Shown here piece by piece: positions 28,015 to 37,495 of a stretch of 64,000 nucleotides of DNA. The stretch spans positions 1,984,001-2,048,000 of the forward strand of contig CAWAMN010000001.1 of assembly GCA_963783235.1 (NCBI GenBank). Direction: 5' to 3'. The stretch is from Thiohalomonas sp963783235. GTDB taxonomy: Bacteria; Pseudomonadota; Gammaproteobacteria; Thiohalomonadales; Thiohalomonadaceae. The position numbers were made by a program, and so were the translations under genes. Within the stretch, counting starts at the first letter, position 1, and each line of letters starts with the position of its first letter. The notes below the pieces were generated by a model, which ran no database searches, was not told the origin of the DNA, and saw only the letters and a list, made by a program, of their open reading frames with translations.

Positions 28015-28678
28015 TATCGGGCTGTTACTGGTCTGCGGGACTATATCAGCAAGCCCCGGCGAATCCGATGCGAAGCCGGCGCTGCTGGTGCTGGGCGACA
28101 GCCTCAGTGCCGCTTACGGGCTTTCGGTCGACGAGGGCTGGGTCCTGCTGTTGGCTGAACGAATCGAGCAGCACGGCTATCCCCACCGGGTGGTGAACGC
28201 CAGCATCAGTGGCGAGACCAGCCGCGGGGCTCGCGAACGGCTGCCCGCCCTTCTGAAGCGGTACGACCCGGCAGTGGTAATTGTAGAGCTGGGCGGCAAT
28301 GATGGCCTGCGCGGCCTGCCGCTGGGGCGCCTGAAAGCCAACCTGGGCACGATCGTTCGCCAAGCCCGGGAGGCCGGCTCCCGCGTGCTTCTGGTCGGCA
28401 TGCGCATGCCGCCGAACTACGGCCCCGAATACACCCGCCGCTTCGTGACCGTCTACCGGGAGGTGGCCGAGGAGCTGGATGTCGCCCTGGTGCCTTTCCT
28501 TCTGGAGGGCGTCGCCGGCGATAACACCCTCATGCAGCCCGACGGCATGCATGCCGCCGCCGCGGCTCAACCGAGACTGCTGGATAACGTTTGGGGTCAT
28601 CTTGAACCGCTCTTGAAAAGAACCGCGAAAAAAACGGAGGATTTGTCTCCGCAAGAGACGGGGGCAACCGTGCGCTGA
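27989..28678 (+). CDS. tesA: Periplasmic arylesterase / lysophospholipase TesA (SGNH hydrolase)
   Basis: A GDSL esterase of about 229 residues. The GTG at 27989 is preferred because GGAGGGG stands a few bases before it and it begins a signal peptide (MFIIKRGFIIGLLLVCGTIS). SGNH blocks are LLVLGDSLSAAYG (Ser), NASISGETSRG (Gly), VELGGNDGLRG (Asn) and MQPDGMHAAAAAQ (Asp/His). It sits divergent to ybbA-ybbP, the classical arrangement. It hydrolyses small esters and thioesters in the periplasm. Confidence 0.9.
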   Translation: MFIIKRGFIIGLLLVCGTISASPGESDAKPALLVLGDSLSAAYGLSVDEGWVLLLAERIEQHGYPHRVVNASISGETSRGARERLPALLKRYDPAVVIVELGGNDGLRGLPLGRLKANLGTIVRQAREAGSRVLLVGMRMPPNYGPEYTRRFVTVYREVAEELDVALVPFLLEGVAGDNTLMQPDGMHAAAAAQPRLLDNVWGHLEPLLKRTAKKTEDLSPQETGATVR

Positions 28679-28699
28679 ACTTTGACCCAGTGGCTCATT

Positions 28700-29332
28700 T
28701 CAGTTCCCCAGCGACACGGCGATGGCCCGGGCGCCGTCGACGACGTACTGGACCGCCAGGGCAGCGAGGATCAGTCCCAGCAACCGGCTGATGACGTTGG
28801 CGCCGGTTTCACCCAGCCAGTCCATGACCCGGGCGGATAGCATGAGCGAGGTGAGGGTCATTCCCATGATGAGAAGGATGATGCCCACCATGCCGGCGGT
28901 AACCGCGGGTGCCTCGCCGCTGTCGGCCATCAGCAGAACGGTAGTCATCGCTCCGGGGCCGGCCAGGAGCGGAAAGGCGAGGGGAAAAACCGAGATATCC
29001 TGTTTGGAAGAGGCCTCCTCACGCTCCCGGAAGGTGGCGGAGCGCAACCCCGACTGGCGCGCGAAAACCATATCGATGGCGAGCATGAACAGCAGAATGC
29101 CTCCGGCGATTCGAAAAGCGGGCTGACCGATACCCAGGGCCCGCAGCAGCATCTCTCCGATAAAAAAGAAGGCCACCAGGATCACGGTTGAGAGCAGGGA
29201 GGCGCGCAATGCCATGGAACGCCGGAAGGCCCGATCCCCGTGGCGCGCCAGGCCGCTGAAGATAACGGCGATTCCAATGGGGTCGACGACGACAAAGAGC
29301 GTGACGAAGTTATTGACCAGCAGTTCGGTCAC
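28700..29332 (-). CDS. MarC-family integral membrane protein
   Basis: 210 residues with six predicted helices. The family start MTELLVNNFVTLFVVVDPIG is clear, followed by FRIAGGILLFMLAIDMVFAR, FPLAFPLLAGPGAMTTVLLM and ANVISRLLGLILAALAVQYV. The MarC family was once linked to multidrug resistance but its function is not established. It converges on tesA with about 20 bp between stops. Confidence 0.9.
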   Translation of the reverse strand: MTELLVNNFVTLFVVVDPIGIAVIFSGLARHGDRAFRRSMALRASLLSTVILVAFFFIGEMLLRALGIGQPAFRIAGGILLFMLAIDMVFARQSGLRSATFREREEASSKQDISVFPLAFPLLAGPGAMTTVLLMADSGEAPAVTAGMVGIILLIMGMTLTSLMLSARVMDWLGETGANVISRLLGLILAALAVQYVVDGARAIAVSLGN

Positions 29333-29406
29333 GGTTTTGGCAATGGGCAGTGGAAGGGACTACCTCCACTGTAGTCGATGCTTTGAATAGCAATTAGCCC
29401 GTGCGG

Positions 29407-30231
29407 TCAGTGAAGGGTCACTTCACGGAGGCCGAGTCGCGCCATCCGCCTGGCTATCCGATCGCCGTCGGCGGCATCGGGAGCCAGCTCGAGGTAGCGG
29501 CGGTAATCGGCATGGGCGGCGTGATGGCAGTCGAGTTGATCGAGCAGTTTTGCCCTTTCCCGGTGCGCCATCGCCGATCTGGGCTTGACCGTCAGCATGC
29601 ACTCACTAACGGCCAAAGCCTTTTCCAGAGCACCTGTCTCCGCATAATCCCGCTCCAGTTCCGTCAGCAGGCGCACCAGTATCCGACGGTCGTGCCCCCC
29701 CTTCAGCAGGTCATCGAGCATTGCGCCAGAGGCCTTCTCCAGCCCCAGGGACTGCACAAGCATCAGCTCCAGATCCTCCCGGGAAAGAAGGTTGCCACCC
29801 GAAGCCGGATCCACAATGAGCCCCTCGTCGCCGATACCGACAAGCAAACGGCCGGGAAAGGGGATCCCTTTCAGCGGCAGGCCCATCTGCCGGCCAACCG
29901 ACAGGTAGAGCGTCGCCAGTACCGTCGGTCGGGCCCTTCTCTGGTCAATCACCCGGTCCAGCAGGCACGCCCCGGGATCCGGTTCGTTCACCACCCGAAA
30001 CCCGAGTTGATCGAACAGCAGTGCATTGAGTGCAAAGACCCGATCACCGAGCGGAGCTTTGGCCGACAGACCCTGAGAGGCGCGCTCGGCCAGGGCTTTG
30101 ATACGTTCGACATAGTCGGAGATCGGCAGCTGGGGTGTCTCCAGCTGCGCGGTCCACAGGGCTCCCCGGGCCAGATCCAACCGATCCCGGCCCGCCGAGA
30201 GTCTTTTGAGTTGTTCCATGTGAACAGCCAT
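29407..30231 (-). CDS. SirB1-family protein (transglutaminase-like, TPR)
   Basis: 274 residues. The SirB1 domain is visible in NALLFDQLGFRVVNEPDPGA, LLDRVIDQRRARPTVLATLY and GLPLKGIPFPGRLLVGI, followed by DPASGGNLLSREDLE. The C-terminal ~80 residues form TPR-like helices (LLTELERDYAETGALEKALAV onward). Homologues are found beside prmC/hemK or SirB2 and their role is unclear. It has an ATG start with upstream AT-rich DNA, and seems to be transcribed alone. Confidence 0.85.
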   Translation of the reverse strand: MAVHMEQLKRLSAGRDRLDLARGALWTAQLETPQLPISDYVERIKALAERASQGLSAKAPLGDRVFALNALLFDQLGFRVVNEPDPGACLLDRVIDQRRARPTVLATLYLSVGRQMGLPLKGIPFPGRLLVGIGDEGLIVDPASGGNLLSREDLELMLVQSLGLEKASGAMLDDLLKGGHDRRILVRLLTELERDYAETGALEKALAVSECMLTVKPRSAMAHRERAKLLDQLDCHHAAHADYRRYLELAPDAADGDRIARRMARLGLREVTLH

Positions 30232-30383
30232 GGCGCCCCCTCCTTTGTTGATCGAAATGATTGGCTATTTTGGGGCTTTTTCAATGTTAGTACAGACTCG
30301 CATACCGTGCGACCCGCATTGCGCCGCAGACCGGGTCTGCTATTTTTCGGATCAAATCAAAGGCGACCTTTTGGGAGGTCACA

Positions 30384-30614
30384 ATGGCCAAGAGAGCGGA
30401 CGTTACGGTTCACATCGATGAGGATCTCGATGACACCCGCACCGCACAGGTCTGCACGACCCTGGAAGGAGTGAACGGGATCCAGAGCGTGCGCTGCGCC
30501 GAACACAAAAAGCACCTGTTTATCGTGGAATTCGATCCGGATGCCGTCGATAGTCACGCCGTTCTGGACCACGTGAAGCGGCAAGGGCTTCATGCGGAGC
30601 TAATCGGGCTCTAG
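30384..30614 (+). CDS. Small HMA-like (ferredoxin-fold) protein lacking CxxC
   Basis: 76 residues. A good GGGAGG ribosome binding site precedes the ATG. The pattern VTVHIDEDLDD, then a helix with LEGVNGIQSVRCAEHKKH, FIVEFDPDAVDSHAVLDHVK and LHAELIGL matches the beta-alpha-beta-beta-alpha-beta layout of heavy-metal-associated domains. The usual metal-binding CxxC of the first loop is absent: only single Cys residues occur near residues 24 and 39. It may bind another ligand or act as a protein interaction domain. It converges on the encapsulin gene. Confidence 0.65.
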   Translation: MAKRADVTVHIDEDLDDTRTAQVCTTLEGVNGIQSVRCAEHKKHLFIVEFDPDAVDSHAVLDHVKRQGLHAELIGL

Positions 30615-30750
30615 AAAGGAAAACCCTAGTAAATCGCAGAGCCCGGCTCAACGAGGAGCGAGGCCTACAAAGCGAAGGAACTCACCCCCGGGGGCTGAAC
30701 GGTTTCACTGCCACCCGGAGGGTGGGCTTCCACGGACGAAGCGGTTGCGA

Positions 30751-31548
30751 TCAAACGACCGTACAGACCGCCTCCGGCTCCTGGAGCATCATCACCACAC
30801 TTTCGCTCAAGTACAGGTGATAGTGGATCCCATCCTGCCGGGAGTAGCCGGCCGACAGGTCCTGACCAATCACGACCTGTCCCACATGGGAGTCGACCAC
30901 CACACCACCGTCAATGGGCGCCTTGTACACGCCAAGTTCGCAGAGCCGACCCAAGTGCTCCACCTGTAGCATGTCGGTGCCCTCATAGCGGCGGAAGAGA
31001 TTGTTGTACAAGGCGGGCGATAAGGCCAGGGCGTAGGGGCCCCGGAAGCCGGAATGATCCAGGGTGTTCACCGCGGACAGGACATCTTCCAATGCCTTGT
31101 CCACATTGGACCAGTCACCCGCCCTGACTTCATGGTGTCCCTTGCAGGTCAACAAACCCTCCAGGTTCATCTCCGGGGCACCGTAGTACACGAAGCGCTC
31201 CTCGCGACGAGCCACCGCCTCGGCGGCATCCTGCACGGGAGAGAAGTTCATCGGCTGCCCCATGTGCAGATGCGCATCGATGCGGCGGATGCTCAGTGAG
31301 AACGACTGGCGCAGCATGGGTACCGAGACCGCACGACTGATCACCGCTTCGGCCTCGTCCTGCCGGGCTTCGCTGTGGAAGCCGTCCTCGCCCAGTTCGA
31401 CCGAAGTCAGTCCGGTGCCATAGGGGCCATCCACCGGCAGGAAACGTCGCGCGGTGATTAGATCTCGCGCCGCATCGATCGCCTCGCTGTCGATATGGCT
31501 CCAGATAGTGTCATCAAGTGCGGCAGCGCCCCGATTCAGGTGACTCAT
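30751..31548 (-). CDS. Family 1 encapsulin shell protein
   Basis: 265 residues, the usual length for the T=1 HK97-fold shell. Recognisable parts are LNRGAAALDDTIWSHIDSEA at the N-terminus, ARRFLPVDGPYGTGLTSVEL, the E-loop and P-domain region (RREERFVYYGAPEMNLEGLL), LSPALYNNLFRRYEGTDMLQ and the terminal FHSEAR/YHLYLSESVVMML strands. It self-assembles into a nanocompartment that encloses cargo bearing a short C-terminal tag. Its ATG overlaps the stop codon of the upstream ferritin gene, so shell and cargo are co-translated. Confidence 0.93.
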   Translation of the reverse strand: MSHLNRGAAALDDTIWSHIDSEAIDAARDLITARRFLPVDGPYGTGLTSVELGEDGFHSEARQDEAEAVISRAVSVPMLRQSFSLSIRRIDAHLHMGQPMNFSPVQDAAEAVARREERFVYYGAPEMNLEGLLTCKGHHEVRAGDWSNVDKALEDVLSAVNTLDHSGFRGPYALALSPALYNNLFRRYEGTDMLQVEHLGRLCELGVYKAPIDGGVVVDSHVGQVVIGQDLSAGYSRQDGIHYHLYLSESVVMMLQEPEAVCTVV

Positions 31549-31934
31549 AGGTCTTCACCTCTTTTCATGGTCCCCACGGTCAGCCGCGGACGGGGGTCCG
31601 CCGATGCCGCGGAAGCATTCCCGCCGGACTCGCTCTCCTCCTGCTCTTCGATTCCGGCGATATCTCCTTCCGCAAACAGATAGGTGCGCAGCTGCTGGTC
31701 GAAATCGCTGTCGTGGCGACGAAGCCATTCGAGGACCATCGCCGCGTGCTCTATCTCTTCGCGCATATTGTGAAGCAGGACCTCGCGCAGCGGACCATCC
31801 CCGGTGACGTCGGCTCGCTGGCGGTACCAGTCAACCGCCTCCAACTCCTCTTGCAGTGAGCGCAGCGCGCGGTGCATGTCGCGGGTTTTCGCGGACAGCA
31901 GATCGTACGGTTCGTGATAGCCGGCATCGGCCAT
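31545..31934 (-). CDS. Encapsulated ferritin-like protein (EncFtn) with cargo-loading peptide
   Basis: 129 residues from the ATG at 31934 (MADAGYHEPYDLLSAKTRDM). The ferritin-like part has two helices carrying the iron ligands (LQEELEAVDWYRQRAD and MREEIEHAAMVLEWLRRHD), as in EncFtn, which oxidises Fe(II) at a dimer interface. After a Gly/Ser/Glu linker comes the C-terminal tag LTVGTMKRGEDL, matching the LTVGSLxR encapsulin targeting peptide. It directly precedes the shell gene, with a 4-bp overlap. Together they form an iron-sequestering nanocompartment. Confidence 0.92.
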   Translation of the reverse strand: MADAGYHEPYDLLSAKTRDMHRALRSLQEELEAVDWYRQRADVTGDGPLREVLLHNMREEIEHAAMVLEWLRRHDSDFDQQLRTYLFAEGDIAGIEEQEESESGGNASAASADPRPRLTVGTMKRGEDL

Positions 31935-32037
31935 GACGCCCCCCTTTGTTTGCGTTTTTTCAGGAGAATTCTGCTGGGAGTAAGCATAGGAGTGGGCAGC
32001 CCGATGTCCAGCGCTCCCTCCGGCGCTCAGGTGATCC

Positions 32038-32763
32038 TCAAGTGCCGTGGCGGACTTCGATGCGGTTAACCACCTGGTCGACACCCTCCAGATACCAGAC
32101 GTCCATTTCAGCCATCTCGCGCTCCTCCTCTTCTCGCACGAGGCCCTCCAGCGTCACTGTTCCGCGCCTGGTCGCCACGTGGATCTGACCGCTGTGCACC
32201 AGGGGGTCCTTTTCGAGAACCATGTTGACCGCATCGGTGATCTCGTTATCGCTGTCCGCCTGCTCGGGCACGATCCGAACGCGATCGACCACGTCGGTAA
32301 CGCCGGCGGACCACCACGTCAGTACTTCGGCCAGTCGCCGGTGCGAGAGGCTTTCAACGGCTCCCTCAAGCGTCACTACGCCTTCACGAACGGTGATATG
32401 GAACGTACAGGCGAGGCTCCGCTGCGTGGCACGGATCACCTCATGCTGATCGTGCCAACTGATGGCGACATTGCATTCCCGAAAGGCGGACTCCTGTTCA
32501 AAGGCAAGTGCGATCGCATCCTTGATCGCGCCATCATCCCGGGGCTCGGTCGGCACGACACGGACATGGTCCGCGAAACGCAAGGTGATACCGGCGGCAA
32601 TCCGGGAGGCCAGGCGCTTGGTCGCAATCGAATTGGCCTCCCCGCGCAGACAGAGGGTCTCTCCCTCCATATCGACGTCAATGGGGTTGCGGTGGAGATT
32701 GATGCGGGGTTCACGTTCCAGGGCGGCGCGAACCTTTTTTACCGTCGGATGCTCGGCATTCAT
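32038..32763 (-). CDS. Triple BON-domain protein
   Basis: About 241 residues from the ATG at 32763, which follows GAAGGAGACAGGT. It contains three BON modules, approximately residues 6-70, 72-160 and 162-240, each ending in the VxGxVxS...A...V..V..V pattern (TLEGAVESLSHRRLAEVLTW; TLEGLVREEEEREMAEMDVW). No signal peptide and no encapsulin cargo tag are visible, so it is likely cytoplasmic and outside the shell. It stands 103 bp upstream of the EncFtn gene on the same strand and may be the first gene of the encapsulin operon. Confidence 0.8.
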   Translation of the reverse strand: MNAEHPTVKKVRAALEREPRINLHRNPIDVDMEGETLCLRGEANSIATKRLASRIAAGITLRFADHVRVVPTEPRDDGAIKDAIALAFEQESAFRECNVAISWHDQHEVIRATQRSLACTFHITVREGVVTLEGAVESLSHRRLAEVLTWWSAGVTDVVDRVRIVPEQADSDNEITDAVNMVLEKDPLVHSGQIHVATRRGTVTLEGLVREEEEREMAEMDVWYLEGVDQVVNRIEVRHGT

Positions 32764-32889
32764 ACCTGTCTCCTTCGTCGGCGTGAAGGACTGCAACAAG
32801 TATGGCCGAGGAAGACCGGCCCGACCATGTCATCGAGGGCAGTCGGGATTCGCTCTGTAGCGGAGGGCACGGCGCTTCCGTGCCCCGGC

Positions 32890-33336
32890 TTATCCCTGTT
32901 CGGCGCGCAGCAGGCTTGCCTGGCTCAGGCGCGGGATAATCTTCTGAATACCGAGGCGGTCTCTTAGATTGATCACCAGCGGTCCCTGCAGATTGGCGCG
33001 CACCTTGCCCCCGGCGGCATCCTGCACCTCCTCCCCATCATCCTTCGATAGGACCAGTAGTATGGCGGCATCTTCCGGCTGCGCGAGTTTGATCTGCTGC
33101 ATCTCGCTATCGCTCAGGACCATTTCGTAGAAGATATTGAACAGCTCCGGCGGAGCCACCGAAAACGCCAGGTCCGAATCGTCCACCGACTGCAGCCAGA
33201 AGACCGTCGGCTTGCCCTCTTCGTGGAACATCTTGAATGTTTGGTGACCCTCGAAGCCGGGAAGCCCCTCAGGGAAAACGATGACGCTCTCCGGGTCGAC
33301 TTCCTGGGTTCCGAAATAGGCGGTATTGATCTTCAT
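32890..33336 (-). CDS. fliW: FliW flagellar assembly factor (orphan)
   Basis: 148 residues. FliW features are MKINTAYFGTQEVDPESVIV, FPEGLPGFEGHQTFKMF, WLQSVDDSDLAFSVAPPELF and LVINLRDRLGIQKII. FliW binds flagellin and CsrA, linking flagellin level to translation control. No flagellin, csrA or other flagellar gene is in the window, so its partners are elsewhere. The window does contain a chemoreceptor with a FliA-like promoter, compatible with a motile organism. Confidence 0.88.
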   Translation of the reverse strand: MKINTAYFGTQEVDPESVIVFPEGLPGFEGHQTFKMFHEEGKPTVFWLQSVDDSDLAFSVAPPELFNIFYEMVLSDSEMQQIKLAQPEDAAILLVLSKDDGEEVQDAAGGKVRANLQGPLVINLRDRLGIQKIIPRLSQASLLRAEQG

Positions 33337-33398
33337 TCAGGCACTCCGCTAGCGTTTAAGCGCTTGAGCCTAAGGCGTCCGTCCGACGCTGGCAACCG

Positions 33399-36300
33399 TC
33401 AGGCCAGGCTCTCCTTCCATTGCCGTTGCAAGCGTTTCGCCGAAACCCGCTCCACCGTGCCCAGTTCCTGGGCGAACAGCGAAACCCTCAACTCCTCCAG
33501 AAGCCAGCGAAACCGCTGCAATTCCGGGTCGGGGCTTTCGGTTTCAGGAATAGCCGCCCAGCGCGTCTCCAGGCTTTCCACCAGAGGGGCGACCTCCTGT
33601 GCCGCCTGCCGGTCACGGGCGGGATTGCGCGGCAGTTTCTCCAGGCGCAGACGCGCCGCTTTCAGGTAGGCGGGGAGCCTTGGCAGCCATTCAGCCGGGG
33701 TATCCGCGACGAAACCGGGATAGACCAACTTTTCGATCTGTGCCTTCACTTCGGCGGCCGCCTGGATGGTCTGCGGGTCCAGGTTGCCTTTGAGGGCTCT
33801 GCGTACGGCGCGTTCCTCTTCCAGAGCGGTTTTGACGCGGGCAGCGATGTCGGCGGCCATCGGCACCAGTTCGCTGCGTCCTTCGGATAGACGCGCCTCG
33901 AAATCGGGCCGGGCACGCGGTGGTTCTCCGCCCTTGAAAAGAACCCGGTCTATAGCGCCCGCGATGATGTCGTCACAGAGTTCGTCACAGCCGCCCCTGT
34001 GGGCGAACAGAAGACAGAGGGCCTGCCGGTCCGGCAGGCTCCGACGCAGGTACTTCACCTTATCCTTGGCATGCAGGATAAACAGCCGCCGCAGACCGGC
34101 GCGATTTTCCCGCTCGGCAACGGCTTTGGATTCGAAAAGACGAATGGCCACACTGTCACCGCGATCAGCCAGTGCCGGCCAGGCGCGCAGGGTCAGTCCA
34201 CCGCTCTCGGTCTCCACGCTTTCGGGCAGTTCCTCGAAATCCCAACGGCGAATGCCCTCCCGTTCGATGCCGGACAGGGGCTTATCCGCCAGCTTCTGGC
34301 GCACCTGACCGGCCAGTGTCCGTTGCAGCTGACCCAGAGCCCGTCCCTCCTCAAGCGTTCTGCCTTTCTCATCCACCACCCGAAAGTTCATGAACAGATG
34401 CGGAGGAAGGGTTTCCAGCCGCCAGGCCTCGTTCGACACCGCCACACCGGTCATGCGCAGCAGCTGATTGGCAAAGATCTCTCCGAGTGGCACATCGTCG
34501 GGGCGTATGACCTCCAGTGCGGCACGGGCGAAATTGACCGCCGGGACGAAATTGCGCCGCAGCGATTTGGGCAGGGATTTGATCAAGGCGATGAGTTTCT
34601 CTTCCAGCAGCCCCGGCACCAGCCACTCGAAACGGGCCGGTTGCAACTGGCCGAGTACTGCCAGCGGGATGACCACGGTCACCCCGTCTGCGGGATGGCC
34701 CGGTTCGAAGTGATACTCCAGGGGCAGCTGTGCACCTCCGACCAACAGATGGTCGGGAAATTGCACGGCATCCACGCCCTCGGCGTCATCGCGGATCAAC
34801 TCTTCGCGGGAAAGGAACAACAGTTTGGGCTGCTCACGCTCGGCCTGTTTTCGCCACCGCTCAAAACCGTGGCCGCTGTAAACGCCTTGGGGGATACGGG
34901 CATCATAGAACTCGAACAGCACCTGTTCATCGACGAGGATGTCACGGCGACGGGATTTGGCCTCCTGGCTCTCCAACTCCGCGACCAGGCGCCGGTTGTG
35001 GTCGAAAAAGGCGGCGCGGGTCCGATACTCACCGTTGACAAGGGCTTCGCGGATGAATATCTCGCGGGACAGGGTCGGGTCGATGGGTCCGTAATTGACG
35101 CGACGGCGCGCCACGATGATCAATCCGTAAAGTGTAACCTGCTCGAAGGCGCCGACCTGGGCCGGGCGCTTCTCCCAGTGGGGCTCGGAGTAACTGCGTT
35201 TGATGAGATGCTTGCCCAGCGACTCGAGCCAGCGCGGGTCAATGCGGGCCGCCAGCCGACCGAAAAGGCGGGAGGTCTCCACCCATTCGGCCGCCATGAT
35301 CCAGCGGGGTGCCTTTTTGGCGAGTCCCGAGCCGGGAAAAATGGCCAGCTTCACGTTGCGGGCGCCCTGGTATTCGGCCAAGGGGCGGCGCCCTTTGCGC
35401 GCGCCCTTTTTATCGTCCTCTTTGGCTTCGCTTTTCAAGGCTGCGTGGCTCAGCAATCCACTCAGCAGGGAACGGTGGATCGCATCGTACCCGGCGGGCT
35501 CCGGGTTGGGTTTCAGCCCCAATTCCCGGGCCAACGCCATCAACTGCCCATGGATATCGTGCCACTCCCGCATGCGAATGTAGGAGATGAACTCGGCGTG
35601 GCAGAGCTTGCGCAGTTTATTTTGTGAAAGGTGACGCGCCTGCTCGTGGTAGTAATCCCAGAGATTGAGGAAGGCGACAAAATCCGACTCCTCGTCCTTG
35701 AAACGGCGGTGCGCCTCATCCGCCTGCTGCTGCGCCTCCATGGGCCGCTCCCGGGGATCCTGAATGGACAGCGCCGAGGCGATGATCAGCACCTCCTTGA
35801 GGCTTCGTTCGCGGTCGGCGGCCAGCAGCATACGACCGATGCGCGGGTCCACCGGCAGGCGCACCAGCTTGCGGCCGACATCGGTCAGCCGATTGCCCTC
35901 ATCCACCGCGTGCAACTCGTGCAACAGCCGATAGCCATCGGTGATGAAACGCCGGTCCGGCGGCTCGATAAACGGGAACTCCCCGACCTCGCCGAGCTTC
36001 AGATTCGCCATCTGCAAAATGACCGAGGCGAGATTTGTCCGGCGCACCTCGGGGTCGGAAAATTCCGGTCGGCCGAGGAAATCCTCTTCGGAGTAGAGAC
36101 GAATGCAAATCCCTTCGGCGACGCGCCCGCAGCGGCCGGCACGCTGGTTGGCCGAGGCCTGGGCGATGGACTCGATGGGCAGCCGCTGCACCTTGGTACG
36201 GTGACTGTAGCGACTGATGCGGGCATAGCCCGTATCAATCACGAAGCGTATGCCGGGTACGGTGAGCGAGGTCTCCGCCACGTTGGTGGCGAGGACGATG

Positions 36301-37325
36301 CGCCGGCCCTTGTGGGACTTGAAGACCCTGTCCTGCTCGCCCGCGGAGAGCCGCGAAAACAAGGGAAGGATTTCTGTGTCACGGAGGCGGTGCTTGCGAA
36401 GTGCCTCCGCAGTTTCGCGGATCTCCCGTTCGCCCGGCAGAAAGATGAGGATGTCCCTCAGCGGATTCTCGCGCCCGAGCTCATCCACCGCATCGCAGAT
36501 GGCCCGGGGCTGGTCGCGGTCGCGATCATCCGGGTCGTCGCCGGCCACCGGCCGGTAACGGACCTCGACCGGATAGGTGCGGCCCGAGACCTCCACCACC
36601 GGTGCGTCACCGAAAAAACGCGAGAAGGCCTCGGTGTTGATGGTGGCCGAGGTGATGATCACCTTCAGGTCCGGCCGCCTCGGCAGCAGGCGCTTGAGGT
36701 ATCCGAGCAGAAAATCGATGTTGAGGCTGCGTTCGTGAGCCTCGTCGATAATCAGCGTGTCGTAGTTCTCCAGCAGCGGGTCGGACTGGATCTCCGCCAA
36801 CAGGATACCGTCGGTCATCAAGCGGATATGGCTGTCGGGACTGGAGCGATCGGTGAACCGCACCTTGTAACCCACGGAACGGCCGACCTCTGTCTTCAAC
36901 TCCTCGGCAATGCGCCCCGCTACCGAGCGGGCGGCGATGCGCCGCGGCTGGGTATGGCCGATGAGCCCCTCGATGCCCCGCCCCAACTCCAGGCAGATCT
37001 TGGGCATTTGCGTGGTCTTGCCCGAACCGGTCTCGCCCGCAATCACCACCACCTGATGCCCTTGAATGGCCTCGGCGATCTCGGCGCGACGAGCGCTGAT
37101 CGGCAACTCCTCGGGATAAACAGGTATCGGCACATTGTCGGCGCGGCGCTGACGGCGAGCGAATGAGGCTTCGAGATCGCGCCTCAAGGCGTTCAATCCG
37201 CGATCGATGGGTTTGCCCTGAGAGTGGCGGCGCTTCAGGCCGGACAAGCGACGGTGAAACTGGCCGCGGTCGGCCAGCATGCATGATTGGATATCGTGGA
37301 AAAGGGCTTCGAAGACTTCGGGCAC
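33399..37325 (-). CDS. hrpA: ATP-dependent RNA helicase HrpA (DEAH box)
   Basis: 1308 residues, full length for HrpA. Motifs are Walker A GETGSGKTTQMP, motif II IDEAHERSLN, motif III TSATIN, motif V NVAETSLTVPGIRFVIDTG and motif VI SANQRAGRCGRVAEG. A winged-helix/HA2 and OB-type region follows, and a large C-terminal DUF3418 domain runs from about residue 700. It acts on structured RNAs or stalled ribosomes. Alone on its strand, head to head with ppk. Confidence 0.95.
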   Translation of the reverse strand: MPEVFEALFHDIQSCMLADRGQFHRRLSGLKRRHSQGKPIDRGLNALRRDLEASFARRQRRADNVPIPVYPEELPISARRAEIAEAIQGHQVVVIAGETGSGKTTQMPKICLELGRGIEGLIGHTQPRRIAARSVAGRIAEELKTEVGRSVGYKVRFTDRSSPDSHIRLMTDGILLAEIQSDPLLENYDTLIIDEAHERSLNIDFLLGYLKRLLPRRPDLKVIITSATINTEAFSRFFGDAPVVEVSGRTYPVEVRYRPVAGDDPDDRDRDQPRAICDAVDELGRENPLRDILIFLPGEREIRETAEALRKHRLRDTEILPLFSRLSAGEQDRVFKSHKGRRIVLATNVAETSLTVPGIRFVIDTGYARISRYSHRTKVQRLPIESIAQASANQRAGRCGRVAEGICIRLYSEEDFLGRPEFSDPEVRRTNLASVILQMANLKLGEVGEFPFIEPPDRRFITDGYRLLHELHAVDEGNRLTDVGRKLVRLPVDPRIGRMLLAADRERSLKEVLIIASALSIQDPRERPMEAQQQADEAHRRFKDEESDFVAFLNLWDYYHEQARHLSQNKLRKLCHAEFISYIRMREWHDIHGQLMALARELGLKPNPEPAGYDAIHRSLLSGLLSHAALKSEAKEDDKKGARKGRRPLAEYQGARNVKLAIFPGSGLAKKAPRWIMAAEWVETSRLFGRLAARIDPRWLESLGKHLIKRSYSEPHWEKRPAQVGAFEQVTLYGLIIVARRRVNYGPIDPTLSREIFIREALVNGEYRTRAAFFDHNRRLVAELESQEAKSRRRDILVDEQVLFEFYDARIPQGVYSGHGFERWRKQAEREQPKLLFLSREELIRDDAEGVDAVQFPDHLLVGGAQLPLEYHFEPGHPADGVTVVIPLAVLGQLQPARFEWLVPGLLEEKLIALIKSLPKSLRRNFVPAVNFARAALEVIRPDDVPLGEIFANQLLRMTGVAVSNEAWRLETLPPHLFMNFRVVDEKGRTLEEGRALGQLQRTLAGQVRQKLADKPLSGIEREGIRRWDFEELPESVETESGGLTLRAWPALADRGDSVAIRLFESKAVAERENRAGLRRLFILHAKDKVKYLRRSLPDRQALCLLFAHRGGCDELCDDIIAGAIDRVLFKGGEPPRARPDFEARLSEGRSELVPMAADIAARVKTALEEERAVRRALKGNLDPQTIQAAAEVKAQIEKLVYPGFVADTPAEWLPRLPAYLKAARLRLEKLPRNPARDRQAAQEVAPLVESLETRWAAIPETESPDPELQRFRWLLEELRVSLFAQELGTVERVSAKRLQRQWKESLA

Positions 37326-37495
37326 GAGGATCGTCGGGAGCTAGCAGTCAAAGGCGCGTATGGTACCACCCCAAGCGGTCGGCTGAGAGGCGAGCACTCA
37401 GCCAGACCCATCGCACGGCTACAAGTTCAGCCTTTTGTAACACAAAGGCCCGACATTTTTGTTAAATTCGGAGGGTCTTCGCATTAGGGATACTC

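Noticed and set aside
37430..37490. Pho box upstream of ppk1
   Set aside because: The TTGTAACACAAAGG region is only loosely similar to the Pho consensus and lacks the two 7-bp direct repeats.
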